Shown here piece after piece: positions 8,842 to 17,656 of a stretch of 64,000 nucleotides of DNA (position 1 is the first letter of the stretch; every line of letters begins with the position of its first letter). Origin of the DNA: Fibrobacterales bacterium Fibro_02 (lineage in GTDB: Bacteria > Fibrobacterota > Fibrobacteria > Fibrobacterales > Fibrobacteraceae); NCBI GenBank assembly GCA_001603905.1, contig LVAE01000015.1:1-64000 (forward strand). Reading direction: 5' to 3'. The notes beneath the pieces are model-generated. The model made no database searches. It saw only the letters and a list, made by a program, of their open reading frames with translations, and was not told the origin of the DNA. Made by a program: the position numbers and the translations under genes.

Positions 8842-11496
8842 ATGAACAAGAAAAAATTCGGCATGCGAGAACTGATTATTCTCCTCGTCATTGTTTTGTC
8901 GGCCTACACGGTATGGCCTTCTATCCAGGTTCACACCAAGAAGGGCGAAGAAAAGCAGACCTTCCTCAAGGAAAATCCGAAGGTGGGCGCAAAGTCCATC
9001 AACTTCGGCTTGGACCTTGCCGGCGGTACGGCCATTACGCTCGAAATCGACAAGTCGAACGTCAAGGGCGACGATATCAAGGACATTCAGGAACAGTCCC
9101 TCGAAATCATCCGTAACCGCGTTGACCAGTACGGTCTTTCTGAACCGCAGATTTCCCCGTCTGGCGACGACCGAATCGTGGTTGAACTGGCAGGCGTGGA
9201 TGACTCCACTGCAAAGGCTCTCGTGGGTTCGACCGCTAAGCTCGAATTCAAGATTCTGGCCGAAGCCGAAAAGTTTACGCAGGTGGTTGGCCTCATCGAC
9301 CAGTACCTGACCCGCCAGACCACCGACATTGTGGCTGACTCTGCTGCTACGGATTCCACGGCTGCGCCTGCCAAGGATTCTACGGTTGCCAAGGCTGATT
9401 CCGCCAAGGACACGACTAAGGCCCTTTCTGATGACGAACTCCTCGGTAAGGCTCCTGCCGCTGAAGTCGCTGCTACCGATTCCGCCAAGGATTCTGCTGC
9501 AGTCGAGGCTCAACCGGCATCTGAGGTCGGCGTTGCCCTTTCCGCTTACTACCTGAGTTTTGGTAACGGTGGCTTTATCGCCGAAGAAAATGTCGAAAAG
9601 GTCAAGAAGCTCCTTGCTACCGAAGGTGTGCAGAAGCTGATCCCGCGCGATGTCGCTTTCGCTTTCGGCAGCGGTCTCGAACCGGTGCAGCGCGATTCCA
9701 AGATCAAGGCTAAGCGTCTTTACCTCCTCAAGCGCCGTGCTGAAATGGCCGGTGACGATGTGGTCGATGCTCGTCCGTACCGCGTGTCTGACGGTGTGAG
9801 CGCCGGTGAAGTGGCTGTGAGCCTCAAGTTCGGTGGCATCGGTCCGAAAAAGTTCTCTGCCGTGACTGCCGCTAACATTGGCAAGCAGATGGCTATCGTG
9901 CTCGACAACCAGGTGATTTCCGCTCCGGTGATCCGCGACCGTATCCCGAACGGCGAAGCCCAGATTACGGGTCTCGACGACATGGCCGAAGCTAACCGTC
10001 TCTCCGTGGTGCTCCGCGCTGGTGCCCTGAAGGCCCCGATGAAGATTATTGAAAGCCGCAGCGTGGGTGCAACCCTCGGTGAAGAAAACATTGTGCAGGG
10101 CTTCGGTTCCGGTGCTATCGGCCTTATCCTCTGCTTGGTGTTCATGGTTGCCTACTACCGCCTCGGTGGTTTGATTGCAAGCTTCGGTATGGTGATCAAC
10201 ACCTTGGTGACCGCCGCCGTGATGTCTGTGTTTAACGCTACGTTGACCTTGCCGGGTATCGCAGGCTTTATCCTCGTGGTCGGTATGTCTCTCGACGCCA
10301 ACGTGATTATTTACGAACGTATCCGTGAAGAACTCAAGAACGGCCTGACCGCCCGCGCCGCTGTGGCCAAGGGTTACGAACGCGCCTTCGGTGCCATCTT
10401 GGACTCCAACTTGACCACCGTGCTTACCGGCCTTATCCTTTATAAGATTGGTACCGGTTCCGTGAAGGGTTTCGGGCTTACGCTTACGATCGGTATCTTG
10501 ACCTCCTTGTTCTGCGCTATCACGGTGACCCGCTCCATCTTGGATTGGAAGCTTGCCAAGCGCGACGCTACGACACTTTCGATCGGTGGCGGCTTCAAGG
10601 CTATCAACGAAGCGAACCTCCAGATCATTCCGAACCGCCGTCGTTTCGGTCTCGTTTCTGCAATCCTCATTGTTGCTTCTATCGCTTTCATTGCCATCAA
10701 GGGCTTTGACTTCAGCATCGACTTCACGGGTGGCCAGGTCTACACCGTGCAGTATCAGGATAGCGACAAGCACGAAAAGGATTTGAGCAACGCTCTCTCC
10801 GCTGCCGGCATCTCTGGCACGAAGGTCCGTACGCTCGGCGGTACTTCCGCTAACTCCTACCAGATCAGCATGCGTGCCTCTGACGACGCCCAGTTCGAAC
10901 TCAAGATGGCTCAGGCCTTCGAAAAGGCCGGTCAGAAGTGCGAAATCGTCGCTAAGGACAATGTGGGTCCGACCATCGGTAAGGAACTCCGCTTTAACGC
11001 AATCCTTTCTGTGATTCTCGCATGGCTCGGCATTCTGATTTACGTGTGGTTCCGCTTCGGTAAGTTCGGTCTCGGCTTCGGTGTCGCTGCCGTGCTCGGC
11101 CTGGTGCACGATACCGTGATTACGCTCGGCTTCATCTCTGCCTTCGGTCTTTCCTTCGACGGCGCCTTGATTGCCTCGCTCCTCACCATGATCGGTTACT
11201 CCGTGAACGACACCATCGTGAACTTCGACCGCATTCGTGAAAATACTGCCGTGTATGGTTCCAGCAACTTCGCCGAAACCATCAACAAGTCTATGAACCA
11301 GTGCTTCAGCCGTACCATGGTGACCTCTCTCACGACCTTGTTCGTGTGCGTGATCCTCGCCGTGATGGGTGGTTCTTCCATCCGCGACTTCGGCTTGGTC
11401 CAGTGCTTCGGTATCCTTATCGGTACCTACTCTTCTGTGTGCATCTGCTCTCCGATCGTTCTGTGGTGGAGCAAGCGCTTCAAGAAGGGTGTGTAA
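8842..11496 (+). CDS. secDF: Fused protein translocase subunit SecDF
   Basis: 884 residues joining SecD and SecF, which use the proton gradient to help Sec-exported proteins across the inner membrane. The SecD part shows GLDLAGGTAITLEI, the P1 domain and a TM block with SLDANVIIYERIREE. The SecF part begins near residue 600 with FSIDFTGGQVY and ends with VNDTIVNFDRIRE. Residues ~160-225 of the first periplasmic domain are an inserted low-complexity stretch of Ala, Asp, Ser, Thr and Lys, probably a disordered linker. The gene stands alone and ends at a strong terminator. Confidence 0.95.
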   Translation: MNKKKFGMRELIILLVIVLSAYTVWPSIQVHTKKGEEKQTFLKENPKVGAKSINFGLDLAGGTAITLEIDKSNVKGDDIKDIQEQSLEIIRNRVDQYGLSEPQISPSGDDRIVVELAGVDDSTAKALVGSTAKLEFKILAEAEKFTQVVGLIDQYLTRQTTDIVADSAATDSTAAPAKDSTVAKADSAKDTTKALSDDELLGKAPAAEVAATDSAKDSAAVEAQPASEVGVALSAYYLSFGNGGFIAEENVEKVKKLLATEGVQKLIPRDVAFAFGSGLEPVQRDSKIKAKRLYLLKRRAEMAGDDVVDARPYRVSDGVSAGEVAVSLKFGGIGPKKFSAVTAANIGKQMAIVLDNQVISAPVIRDRIPNGEAQITGLDDMAEANRLSVVLRAGALKAPMKIIESRSVGATLGEENIVQGFGSGAIGLILCLVFMVAYYRLGGLIASFGMVINTLVTAAVMSVFNATLTLPGIAGFILVVGMSLDANVIIYERIREELKNGLTARAAVAKGYERAFGAILDSNLTTVLTGLILYKIGTGSVKGFGLTLTIGILTSLFCAITVTRSILDWKLAKRDATTLSIGGGFKAINEANLQIIPNRRRFGLVSAILIVASIAFIAIKGFDFSIDFTGGQVYTVQYQDSDKHEKDLSNALSAAGISGTKVRTLGGTSANSYQISMRASDDAQFELKMAQAFEKAGQKCEIVAKDNVGPTIGKELRFNAILSVILAWLGILIYVWFRFGKFGLGFGVAAVLGLVHDTVITLGFISAFGLSFDGALIASLLTMIGYSVNDTIVNFDRIRENTAVYGSSNFAETINKSMNQCFSRTMVTSLTTLFVCVILAVMGGSSIRDFGLVQCFGILIGTYSSVCICSPIVLWWSKRFKKGV

Positions 11497-11523
11497 TTTA
11501 GCACTAAACTCAAAAAAAGCTTT

Positions 11524-11554
11524 AAAAAACCTCGGTTTTGCCGAGGTTTTTTTT
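11524..11554 (+). terminator. Rho-independent terminator after secDF
   Basis: Stem AAAACCTCGG-TTTT-CCGAGGTTTT is followed by more T. A-rich and T-rich flanks on both sides would allow function in either direction. Confidence 0.85.
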
Positions 11555-11586
11555 ATATTTGAAGCCGTTCGATAAAGGGGGCTCCT

Positions 11587-12522
11587 ATGCTCAAGAAGTA
11601 CTACAAGATCGAATCGGGTCGCCTCGCTAGTGCCCCGAACGAAGACAGCGCCGACATCGTCATGATGGGTTCCTTGAGCCAAGAGCAACGAAGTGTGCTC
11701 GTTAAAGAGTACGAAATCACTGAACATACGATTGCCTCCGCATTCGACTCGGACGAACTTTCCCGTATCGAGTACGACGACGATTTTACTACCATCGTGT
11801 TTAAGAAGCCGAAGAACTATTCCGCGAGTGACAACTTCCAGTTCCGCGTGGAATCTTTCGGTATCTTCATCTTCAAGGACTGGGTGCTTTTGCTCACCGA
11901 CTCCGACATCCCGGTGATGGACGAAAAGCGCTTCTCGAAGATTGACAGCCTGAACACCTTTGTGCTTCGCGTGTTGAGCTACGCCATCTTCCACTTCAAC
12001 GAACACTTGAAGATTATCAACCGCATCAACGATGAGTTGGAACAGAAGCTGCGTACGGCCATGGAAAACAAGTACCTGCTTTCGATGTTCAGCTTGAACA
12101 AGGGCTTGATTTACTACGTGAGCGCCTTGAACAGCAACGACACGCTCCTGAAAAAGTTGCAGATTGGCCGCAGCCTGAACTGGACCGAGAGCGAACGGGA
12201 ACTGCTGGACGATATCGTGATTGAAAACCGCCAGAGCCTGCAGCAAGCTGAAATCTACGCCAACATTTTGACGTCCATGATGGATGCCCGCGCAAGCGTC
12301 ATCAGCAACAACGTGAACACGCTAATGAAGAACTTGACGATCGTGACGATTTCTATTTCGCTCCCGACGTTCTTCGCAAGCTTGTTCGGCATGAACGTGA
12401 AGCTGCCCTTTGGTATGAACGGCGACGCGACGGTCGGTTCGCCGATGGCCTTCTGGCTGATTATTGCGGTGTGTATTCTCTCGGTGCTTGTCTTTATGGC
12501 CTTCTGGATGCGCCGCAAGTAA
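11587..12522 (+). CDS. corA: CorA-family divalent cation transporter
   Basis: 311 residues. A soluble N-terminal domain and long helices (residues ~120-240) lead to two C-terminal TM segments. The family signature GMN occurs at the end of TM1 ([17 protein letters not shown]), and the protein ends with basic residues (WMRRK) after TM2. CorA proteins form pentameric Mg2+ channels; related members carry Co2+, Ni2+ or Zn2+. The ATG has a good AAGGGGG ribosome site 5 bases upstream. It sits between two terminator/promoter boundaries and appears to be transcribed alone. Confidence 0.88.
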   Translation: MLKKYYKIESGRLASAPNEDSADIVMMGSLSQEQRSVLVKEYEITEHTIASAFDSDELSRIEYDDDFTTIVFKKPKNYSASDNFQFRVESFGIFIFKDWVLLLTDSDIPVMDEKRFSKIDSLNTFVLRVLSYAIFHFNEHLKIINRINDELEQKLRTAMENKYLLSMFSLNKGLIYYVSALNSNDTLLKKLQIGRSLNWTESERELLDDIVIENRQSLQQAEIYANILTSMMDARASVISNNVNTLMKNLTIVTISISLPTFFASLFGMNVKLPFGMNGDATVGSPMAFWLIIAVCILSVLVFMAFWMRRK

Positions 12523-12540
12523 AAGGCCGGCGAACTTTAC

Positions 12541-12547
12541 CTATATT
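12541..12547 (+). promoter_or_regulatory. Likely -10 element of purT
   Basis: CTATATT lies 24 bases before the purT start. Here a real Shine-Dalgarno (AAGGAG) lies between promoter and ATG, unlike the leaderless arrangement seen at other genes with the same element. Confidence 0.45.
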
Positions 12548-12571
12548 ATTCCTAAACTAAGGAGTTTTAGT

Positions 12572-13756
12572 ATGGCAGAAATCGGTACACCTCTAAGTTC
12601 TAGTGCAACCAAGGTCCTCTTTTGCGGGGCCGGCGAACTGGGTAAAGAAGTTATCATCGAAATGATGCGTCTCGGCATCGAAGTCATTGCCGTAGACCGT
12701 TATGCCAACGCTCCTGGTATGCAGGTGGCTCACCGTAGCCATGTCATCAACATGCTCGATGGGGCTGAACTCCGCCGTGTGATTGAACTGGAAAAGCCCG
12801 ACTACATCGTTCCCGAAGTCGAAGCCATTGCGACCGACACGCTCGTGGAACTCGAGAAGGAAGGCTACAACGTCATTCCGACCGCGAAGGCCACCAAGCT
12901 CACGATGAACCGCGAAGGGATTCGCCGACTCGCTGCTGAAGAACTCGGCATCAAGACGAGCCCGTACCGTTTCGCTGATAATTTTGAAGATTTCAAGGCG
13001 GCAGTCAAGGAAATCGGTATTCCGTGCGTGATCAAGCCGGTCATGAGTTCCTCGGGCCACGGCCAGAGCGTTATCAAGACCGAAGCCGACATCCAGAAGT
13101 CCTGGGACATTTCCCAGCACGAAGGCCGCACGGGCCATGCTAGCCGCGTGATTGTGGAAGGCTTTGTACCGTTCGATTACGAAATTACTTTGCTCACGGT
13201 TCGCCATGTGGCGGGCACGAGTTTCCTGGAACCGATCGGTCACCACCAGGTGGGCGGCGACTACCAGGAATCTTGGCAGCCGCAGCCGATGAAGCCGGAA
13301 CTGCTGGAACAGGCCAAGGTGATTGCAAAGAAGGTCACCGACGCTCTCGGCGGCCGTGGCATCTTTGGTGTGGAACTCTTTGTGTGCAAGGACGAAGTCT
13401 TGTTCAGCGAAGTGTCCCCGCGTCCGCACGATACTGGCATGGTGACACTCATTAGCCAGGACCTTTCTGAATTTGCGCTGCATGCCCGCGCCATTCTCGG
13501 CCTGCCTATTCCGAACATTGCATTCCACGGCCCGAGTGCTTCGAAGGCCATCGTGGTGGACGGCAATTCCGATCACGTGAAGTTTGGCGGCCTCGAAGAA
13601 GTGCTTGCAGAACCTGACACTGCGCTTCGCCTGTTTGGTAAGCCCGAGCTCAAGGGCCACCGCCGCCTGGGCGTGCTGCTTGCTCGCCGTAACACGGTGG
13701 AAGAAGCCAAGGCGCAAGTCATGGCCATGCGCGAAAAGGTGAAAGTGTCTTTATAA
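12572..13756 (+). CDS. purT: Phosphoribosylglycinamide formyltransferase 2 (formate-dependent)
   Basis: 394 residues, the usual PurT length. PurT uses formate and ATP to formylate GAR in purine synthesis. The order is a Rossmann-like pre-ATP-grasp domain ([16 protein letters not shown]), an ATP-grasp core ([36 protein letters not shown]) and metal-binding acidic residues ([28 protein letters not shown]). The start is the ATG preceded by AAGGAG with a 7-base spacer; an upstream in-frame start would run into the CorA gene. purC is on the opposite strand at 42.3 kb, so the purine genes are scattered. Confidence 0.95.
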   Translation: MAEIGTPLSSSATKVLFCGAGELGKEVIIEMMRLGIEVIAVDRYANAPGMQVAHRSHVINMLDGAELRRVIELEKPDYIVPEVEAIATDTLVELEKEGYNVIPTAKATKLTMNREGIRRLAAEELGIKTSPYRFADNFEDFKAAVKEIGIPCVIKPVMSSSGHGQSVIKTEADIQKSWDISQHEGRTGHASRVIVEGFVPFDYEITLLTVRHVAGTSFLEPIGHHQVGGDYQESWQPQPMKPELLEQAKVIAKKVTDALGGRGIFGVELFVCKDEVLFSEVSPRPHDTGMVTLISQDLSEFALHARAILGLPIPNIAFHGPSASKAIVVDGNSDHVKFGGLEEVLAEPDTALRLFGKPELKGHRRLGVLLARRNTVEEAKAQVMAMREKVKVSL

Positions 13757-13763
13757 AAATCAC

Positions 13764-13796
13764 GTCATCGCGAGGGGTGAAACCCCGCGGTGATCC
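13764..13796 (+). repeat. REP-type palindrome, GTCATYGCGAG class
   Basis: GTCATCGCGAG, then GGGTGAAACCCC, then GCGGTGATCC, between the converging purT and rsmE genes. The ends are complementary and the core is a GGGT/ACCC hairpin. It belongs to the same class as the copies inside the membrane-protein gene at 54.8 kb. It may also serve as a bidirectional terminator. Confidence 0.65.
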
Positions 13797-13797
13797 A

Positions 13798-14550
13798 TTA
13801 CAGTATTTTCCCTAAAGCAATGATTGCGGCAGTGCGCGCACGCAGGCGCGTGTTGCCGAGATTCAGCAAGTGGACCTTCCCGTTTTGGAAGGTCTTTATT
13901 GCTTCTATTTCGCGTAGTGAGAATCCACCTTCGGGGCCTACTAACAAAGTAATCGGAGCGGCGTTCTCGTTTGCGCCCGAGCTGTCGCTGCTAGCCGATG
14001 CGTTGTCTGAAGCGCTTAAATTAAGCTGGCGTTCTCCGTCGATGTCGCAGAGAATCAAGTCGCCCTTGTAGCTTTCAAGCCACTTGTCGAATTCGACGGG
14101 GCCTTCGATTGCGGTCATCCATGCTTTCTTCGATTGCTTGAGGCTCACGAGGCTCTTGAGTTCTGCGCGGCGCACGGTCTTTTTTAAGTCGGAGTTCTTG
14201 GGCTCCTGTGAAAAGTCCGTGCGCAAGAAGATAATCTTGTCAATTTCAGTCTGCGCTGCATGGAAGACGACTTCTTCCAAGGCGTCGTCCTTAAGACAGG
14301 CAATCCCGAGCGACACCTTGGGCCGCGGGTGCTCAGCCTCGATTACCGTATCGACTCGCACCTGGCAGGCTTTCGCGTCGGCAACCTCGATGATGGCGTC
14401 GGCGTAATGTCCCAAGCCATCGGACAGCTGCAAGACATCGCCGCTACACGCCCTGCACACGCGCACGGCGTGGCTGCTCTCGTTCTCGTCAAGGGTAATG
14501 GTGCCGACTGAAATCAGCGGGCAATAAAAGCGGCTATCAGGAGTCTTCAT
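13798..14550 (-). CDS. rsmE: 16S rRNA (uracil-1498-N3)-methyltransferase
   Basis: 250 residues. RsmE methylates U1498 of 16S rRNA using SAM. An N-terminal PUA-like domain (RFYCPLISVGTITLDENESSH, HAVRVCRACSGD) is followed by a SPOUT methyltransferase domain with the knot motifs LLVGPEGGFSLREIE and LGNTRLRARTAAI. Residues ~178-195 are a Ser/Ala-rich insertion (SASDNASASSDSSGANENA) just before the knot, probably a surface loop. The start has no Shine-Dalgarno; TTATTTT lies exactly 7 bases before the ATG, suggesting a leaderless mRNA. The upstream gap holds the inverted-repeat array. Confidence 0.92.
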   Translation of the reverse strand: MKTPDSRFYCPLISVGTITLDENESSHAVRVCRACSGDVLQLSDGLGHYADAIIEVADAKACQVRVDTVIEAEHPRPKVSLGIACLKDDALEEVVFHAAQTEIDKIIFLRTDFSQEPKNSDLKKTVRRAELKSLVSLKQSKKAWMTAIEGPVEFDKWLESYKGDLILCDIDGERQLNLSASDNASASSDSSGANENAAPITLLVGPEGGFSLREIEAIKTFQNGKVHLLNLGNTRLRARTAAIIALGKIL

Positions 14551-14557
14551 AGTTGTA

Positions 14558-14564
14558 AAAATAA
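14558..14564 (-). promoter_or_regulatory. Putative leaderless promoter -10 of rsmE
   Basis: TTATTTT followed by 7 bases and the ATG, matching the spacing of the CTATATT-N7-ATG arrangement seen at several genes here. Confidence 0.4.
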
Positions 14565-14637
14565 AAATGTTTTATGCGGAACATCATCTGTCGAACCGCG
14601 TAAAGTAGAGATGAAATGTCTTGGAAGCCTTCAAAAG

Positions 14638-14908
14638 TACCTATAAACCGAGTCAGTATAGAACTTTTATAGGTCCGACAAAGATTGTATTTTTCGACCG
14701 TACCTATAAAAAAGATAAAAACGCTTTGTTTATGGGTTCTCTTTTTATAATTTGTGAACAAACTAATATAAAAATACCTATAAAACCGTGCCGGTGAGCA
14801 GCATTTATAGGTAGCAGAATGTCTTTTATTTGTGGCTCTCTGTTTTTTGTTGCAAAATACATCCGTTTTGTACCTATAAAACAGCTGTAAGTTCTTTATT
14901 TATAGGTA
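14638..14908. repeat. Array of four 38-39 base inverted-repeat units (TACCTATAAA ... TTTATAGGTA)
   Basis: The 430-base gap 14551-14980 has no convincing gene. It holds four units, each a left arm TACCTATAAA, a spacer, and the inverted right arm. Unit 1: 14638-14647/14666-14675 (arm ends GGTC). Unit 2: 14701-14710/14729-14738 (TTTATGGGTT, a G:U-compatible change). Unit 3: 14775-14784/14804-14813. Unit 4: 14871-14880/14899-14908, whose arms extend to 12 bp. Spacers are 18, 18, 19 and 18 bases and unrelated in sequence. Units begin 63, 74 and 96 bases apart. Conserved arms, constant spacing and variable loops imply selection. Multi-site operator, RNA hairpin array or recombination sites are all possible. 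Confidence 0.8.
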
Positions 14909-14966
14909 CAGGTCGATGAAAAAGGGTCTTTAAACTCCTGTTCTTTTTAACATTGTCCTTGAATTA

Positions 14967-14973
14967 CTATATT
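14967..14973 (+). promoter_or_regulatory. Putative leaderless promoter -10 of the HAD gene
   Basis: CTATATT followed by exactly 7 bases and the ATG at 14981; no Shine-Dalgarno. Confidence 0.5.
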
Positions 14974-14980
14974 CGGTCAC

Positions 14981-15781
14981 ATGCAAAAGCGTTGCCCCGT
15001 AAAAGCAGTCGTATTCGATCTCGATGGAACCCTTTACCTGAGTGGTCGCCCGTACCCGAAGGCGGTCAAGACCGTCTGCCGCGTGGCAAAGCATGTGCCG
15101 GTCTACTACTTGAGTAACAATACCAGCAAGTCGCCGGTCTTCTACGAAAATCGTCTCAAGGTCATGGGCCTCCCGCTCACCGACGATGCCATTATCTCGG
15201 CGCTGTACCTGTCGCTCGATGCCATCCATGAAGAAGGCATCAAGAATGTATTCTTCTTTGCAAACCCTGAAGTCACGGAATGGTTTGCCGCACAAGATCC
15301 GACGCTCAACCTGCGCCCGGACGTTGCCGATACCGAACTCGTGCTGATTGCCTACCATAACAGCTTCGACTACCGCGAACTTTGCGAACTCTCATTCCGC
15401 GTGCAGCGCAAGATTCCGTTCTGGGTTACGCACACCGACTTTGTCTGCCCCGATGCCAATGGCCCTGTGCCTGACATCGGAAGTTTCATGGCTCTTCTCA
15501 AGACTGCTTACGGCGTAGAACCGGAACGCAGCTTCGGCAAGCCGAACCCTGCCATGCTATCGGGTCTTTTGAAAAAGTTTAAGCCCGAAGAGATTTTGTT
15601 TGTGGGCGACCGCCTGTATACCGACTTTGAACTCGCCAAGCGCAGCGGCTGCCGTTTTGTGCTTCCGCTCTGCGGCGAAACAAAACAGCAAGATTTGGAC
15701 AAGCTGATTGACAAACCCGAGTTTGTCGTCGATATGGTAAGTGATATAGACTTTGAATCATTCTTCAAGGGTGAAATCTGA
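14981..15781 (+). CDS. HAD superfamily phosphatase, NagD/phosphoglycolate phosphatase-like (HAD-IIA)
   Basis: 266 residues. Motif I FDLDGTLY has the nucleophile and acid aspartates. YYLSNNTSKS gives motif II, and the class IIA cap follows. RSFGKPNPAMLSGLL supplies the motif III lysine and ILFVGDRLYTDFELAKRSGC motif IV. Class IIA enzymes dephosphorylate small sugar or nucleotide phosphates; the substrate here is unknown. It is divergent from rsmE across the inverted-repeat array, so that array may control it. A lipoprotein gene follows 19 bases downstream, probably co-transcribed but with its own ribosome site. Confidence 0.85.
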   Translation: MQKRCPVKAVVFDLDGTLYLSGRPYPKAVKTVCRVAKHVPVYYLSNNTSKSPVFYENRLKVMGLPLTDDAIISALYLSLDAIHEEGIKNVFFFANPEVTEWFAAQDPTLNLRPDVADTELVLIAYHNSFDYRELCELSFRVQRKIPFWVTHTDFVCPDANGPVPDIGSFMALLKTAYGVEPERSFGKPNPAMLSGLLKKFKPEEILFVGDRLYTDFELAKRSGCRFVLPLCGETKQQDLDKLIDKPEFVVDMVSDIDFESFFKGEI

Positions 15782-15800
15782 TTTTATAAATGGAGAAAAT

Positions 15801-16778
15801 ATGATCAAGCACTTTGTTAATTCCGGAATCCTGGGCGCCTTCGCCCTGGTGTCGTCTGCGGCCTTGGTGGCTTGCGGCGACGACAGCTCCAGCTCTGGCG
15901 TTTTCAGTATGGAAAGTTCCTTTGAAATGGTATTGTCGAAGGCGAAGTACTCCTACAACAAGAAGGATTCCACGCTCAAGCAGATTTACCCTGTCTGTAA
16001 GGAAGGTACTCTCGGCAATCTGGTGGGCCCTAAGGATGCCGACGAATGGGATACGGTGACCTACAAGGCTTACGAGAACAAGGGAATCATCACTCTTAAA
16101 AAGGGTGCCGAAGAAATCAAGTACAGCTTGGATGACGGTGCTTTCCCGAGGGGCTTCTGGGCGGATCCTGATTACGATTCCAAACGCATCCAGAACGGGC
16201 TCCGCTTCGAGAAAAAGGACTTGTTCAAGAAGGTCGTCCGTTACGACGGCAACTGCCTGATGAAGGACTACTACTCGTTGTTCCGCAGCGGTGTTCCTGC
16301 CTTGGAAAATATGGATGCGACGCTTGCCGCTTTCTATGAACGTTTCCAGGCGGACGGAGCGAAGGTCGAAGAAAAGCAGATGCTTTCGGATATCCGCGCC
16401 CTGAACTGTAGCGAACTCTCGATGTACGACGGCCTTGTAAAGCTGAAGGCTGAAAACTTCAAGTCGTCTTCGGGTACGATCAAGGTAACTTATGCCAAGC
16501 GGACCTGTAACGTTTCTTTCCAGCTGCGCTATGCCTACGAACAGAAGGATTGCGAAGCCGCTTATGAAGAATACAAGAATGATACCAAGGCTGCCCCGAA
16601 GTTTAATTTCGACGATTACTACTTCGACGTGACCTACACCGGCAAGGATGACGAGTATTGCCTTGACTACCTGATTCTGGACCTCAAGAAAGAAAAGGGA
16701 ATCCCGACGACAAAGTCGATCAAGTCTGCTGATTTTGCCCGCGGTGTCGTGAAGCTGGTGGTCGACGGACTTAAGTAA
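15801..16778 (+). CDS. Predicted lipoprotein of unknown function
   Basis: 325 residues. The start chosen is the ATG after TGGAGAAAAT, which gives a clean lipoprotein signal (ALVSSAALVACGDDSSSS, lipid cysteine in VAC-G) followed by a Ser-rich tether. The mature part is Lys/Asp/Tyr-rich with spaced cysteines (YPVCKEG, DGNCLMKD, RALNCSEL, KRTCNV, QKDCEAAYEEY, DEYCLDYL), suggesting disulfides in an exported protein. I recognise no family. It follows the HAD gene and ends before a 16-bp-stem terminator. Confidence 0.7.
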   Translation: MIKHFVNSGILGAFALVSSAALVACGDDSSSSGVFSMESSFEMVLSKAKYSYNKKDSTLKQIYPVCKEGTLGNLVGPKDADEWDTVTYKAYENKGIITLKKGAEEIKYSLDDGAFPRGFWADPDYDSKRIQNGLRFEKKDLFKKVVRYDGNCLMKDYYSLFRSGVPALENMDATLAAFYERFQADGAKVEEKQMLSDIRALNCSELSMYDGLVKLKAENFKSSSGTIKVTYAKRTCNVSFQLRYAYEQKDCEAAYEEYKNDTKAAPKFNFDDYYFDVTYTGKDDEYCLDYLILDLKKEKGIPTTKSIKSADFARGVVKLVVDGLK

Positions 16779-16822
16779 CTGGGTTCAACCCCTTAAGGGG
16801 CTGGATGACAGAACGGAAACGT

Positions 16823-16856
16823 ATAAAGAAAGCCTCCCTTGGGAGGCTTTCTTTAT
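16823..16856. terminator. Bidirectional terminator with 16-bp perfect stem
   Basis: Arms 16823-16838 and 16841-16856 are perfect complements (ATAAAGAAAGCCTCCC) around a TT loop. The A-rich outer and T-rich inner flanks suit both converging genes. Confidence 0.85.
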
Positions 16857-16875
16857 GGAGGGATTTGAAAGATCG

Positions 16876-17571
16876 TTAGCGGAGGTCTGCCACGCAGCGC
16901 ACGTAGAGACCCTTGGAGAGACTTTCGTCGGTGCGGTTGATGCTGTGGGCGACGCTACGGAATTCCCAGGAGCGTGCGGTGTTCTTTTTCACCTTGGAGG
17001 CGGACCAGTAGTGACCAGTATTGTCGCCTTCGCAGTAGCCGTCCCAGTCCTTGCAGCCGCCCTTGCCCAGGTTGTTCCAGTCGAGCTTGGACTGGTCTTT
17101 CTGGTAGTCGCGCCATTCACCGTCGTTGGGGAGGTGCCAGCCAGCGGGGCAGGCCTTGGAGGCTTCCTTGTGGCTGTAGAAACGTCCGAACTTCTTGCAG
17201 TTGCCTTCGTCTTCGAGCAGGCACTGCTTGGGGGTAGAAAGGCTGAAGGCGAGGTTGTTCTTCATCCATGCCTTGTCGCCCTTGATTTCGACCTTGTAGG
17301 TCTTGCCGTCGCGCTTGTCGGTCAGCGTGTTGCCGTCTTTAGAAATGTTCTTGCTTTCAAGAGCAATGGCGAAAAGTTCTTCTTCGGAAAGATCCTGTTC
17401 GACAGGAACAATCTTCGCTTTCTTGCTGGAGTGCGTCATGTGGGATTTCTTGGCAGAAATCTTGGCGACCTTGTGCTGGCCCATCTTGGGACCTGCGGCG
17501 AAGGACGTGCCGCAACAGAATGCCATAACGGCAGCCGCAGCGACCAGTCGATTGAAGTTAATTCCAAACAT
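16876..17571 (-). CDS. Secreted protein with one FISUMP domain
   Basis: 231 residues from the ATG that follows AAGGAG with an 8-base spacer; an in-frame GTG three codons earlier lies too close to the ribosome site. A signal peptide ends near AAAVMAFCCGTSFAA. A Lys/Ser/His-rich linker leads to the Fibrobacter succinogenes major paralogous (FISUMP) domain: DKRDGKTYKVEIKGDKAWMK, CKKFGRFYSHKEA, ACPAGWHLPNDGEW, GHYWSASK and KGLYVRCVAD. FISUMP resembles formylglycine-generating/C-type-lectin folds; its role is not established. A single gene, terminated by the long hairpin downstream. Confidence 0.85.
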   Translation of the reverse strand: MFGINFNRLVAAAAVMAFCCGTSFAAGPKMGQHKVAKISAKKSHMTHSSKKAKIVPVEQDLSEEELFAIALESKNISKDGNTLTDKRDGKTYKVEIKGDKAWMKNNLAFSLSTPKQCLLEDEGNCKKFGRFYSHKEASKACPAGWHLPNDGEWRDYQKDQSKLDWNNLGKGGCKDWDGYCEGDNTGHYWSASKVKKNTARSWEFRSVAHSINRTDESLSKGLYVRCVADLR

Positions 17572-17656
17572 TACTCGCACTCCTTGTGGCGGAATTTACC
17601 GCCTACACTATTGAATATATACAGGAGTTTCTGAAAGCGAATCTTACAATTTTATG

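Noticed and set aside
8836-12246. 1136-codon open frame on the minus strand
   Set aside because: Exactly antisense to secDF and the CorA gene, which have clear family motifs; the protein is a low-complexity His/Val/Asp/Glu-rich shadow caused by codon bias.
14537-14761. 74-codon minus-strand frame over the inverted-repeat array
   Set aside because: Overlaps the rsmE start and its residues are mostly translations of the repeat arms; no ribosome site.
14638-14908. CRISPR array interpretation of the repeat units
   Set aside because: Arms are only 10 bases, each unit is an inverted pair rather than a direct repeat, distances between units vary, and no cas genes are present.
16855-17634. 259-codon plus-strand frame rich in Val/Ala
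   Set aside because: Antisense to the FISUMP protein, which has a signal peptide and a well-placed AAGGAG.
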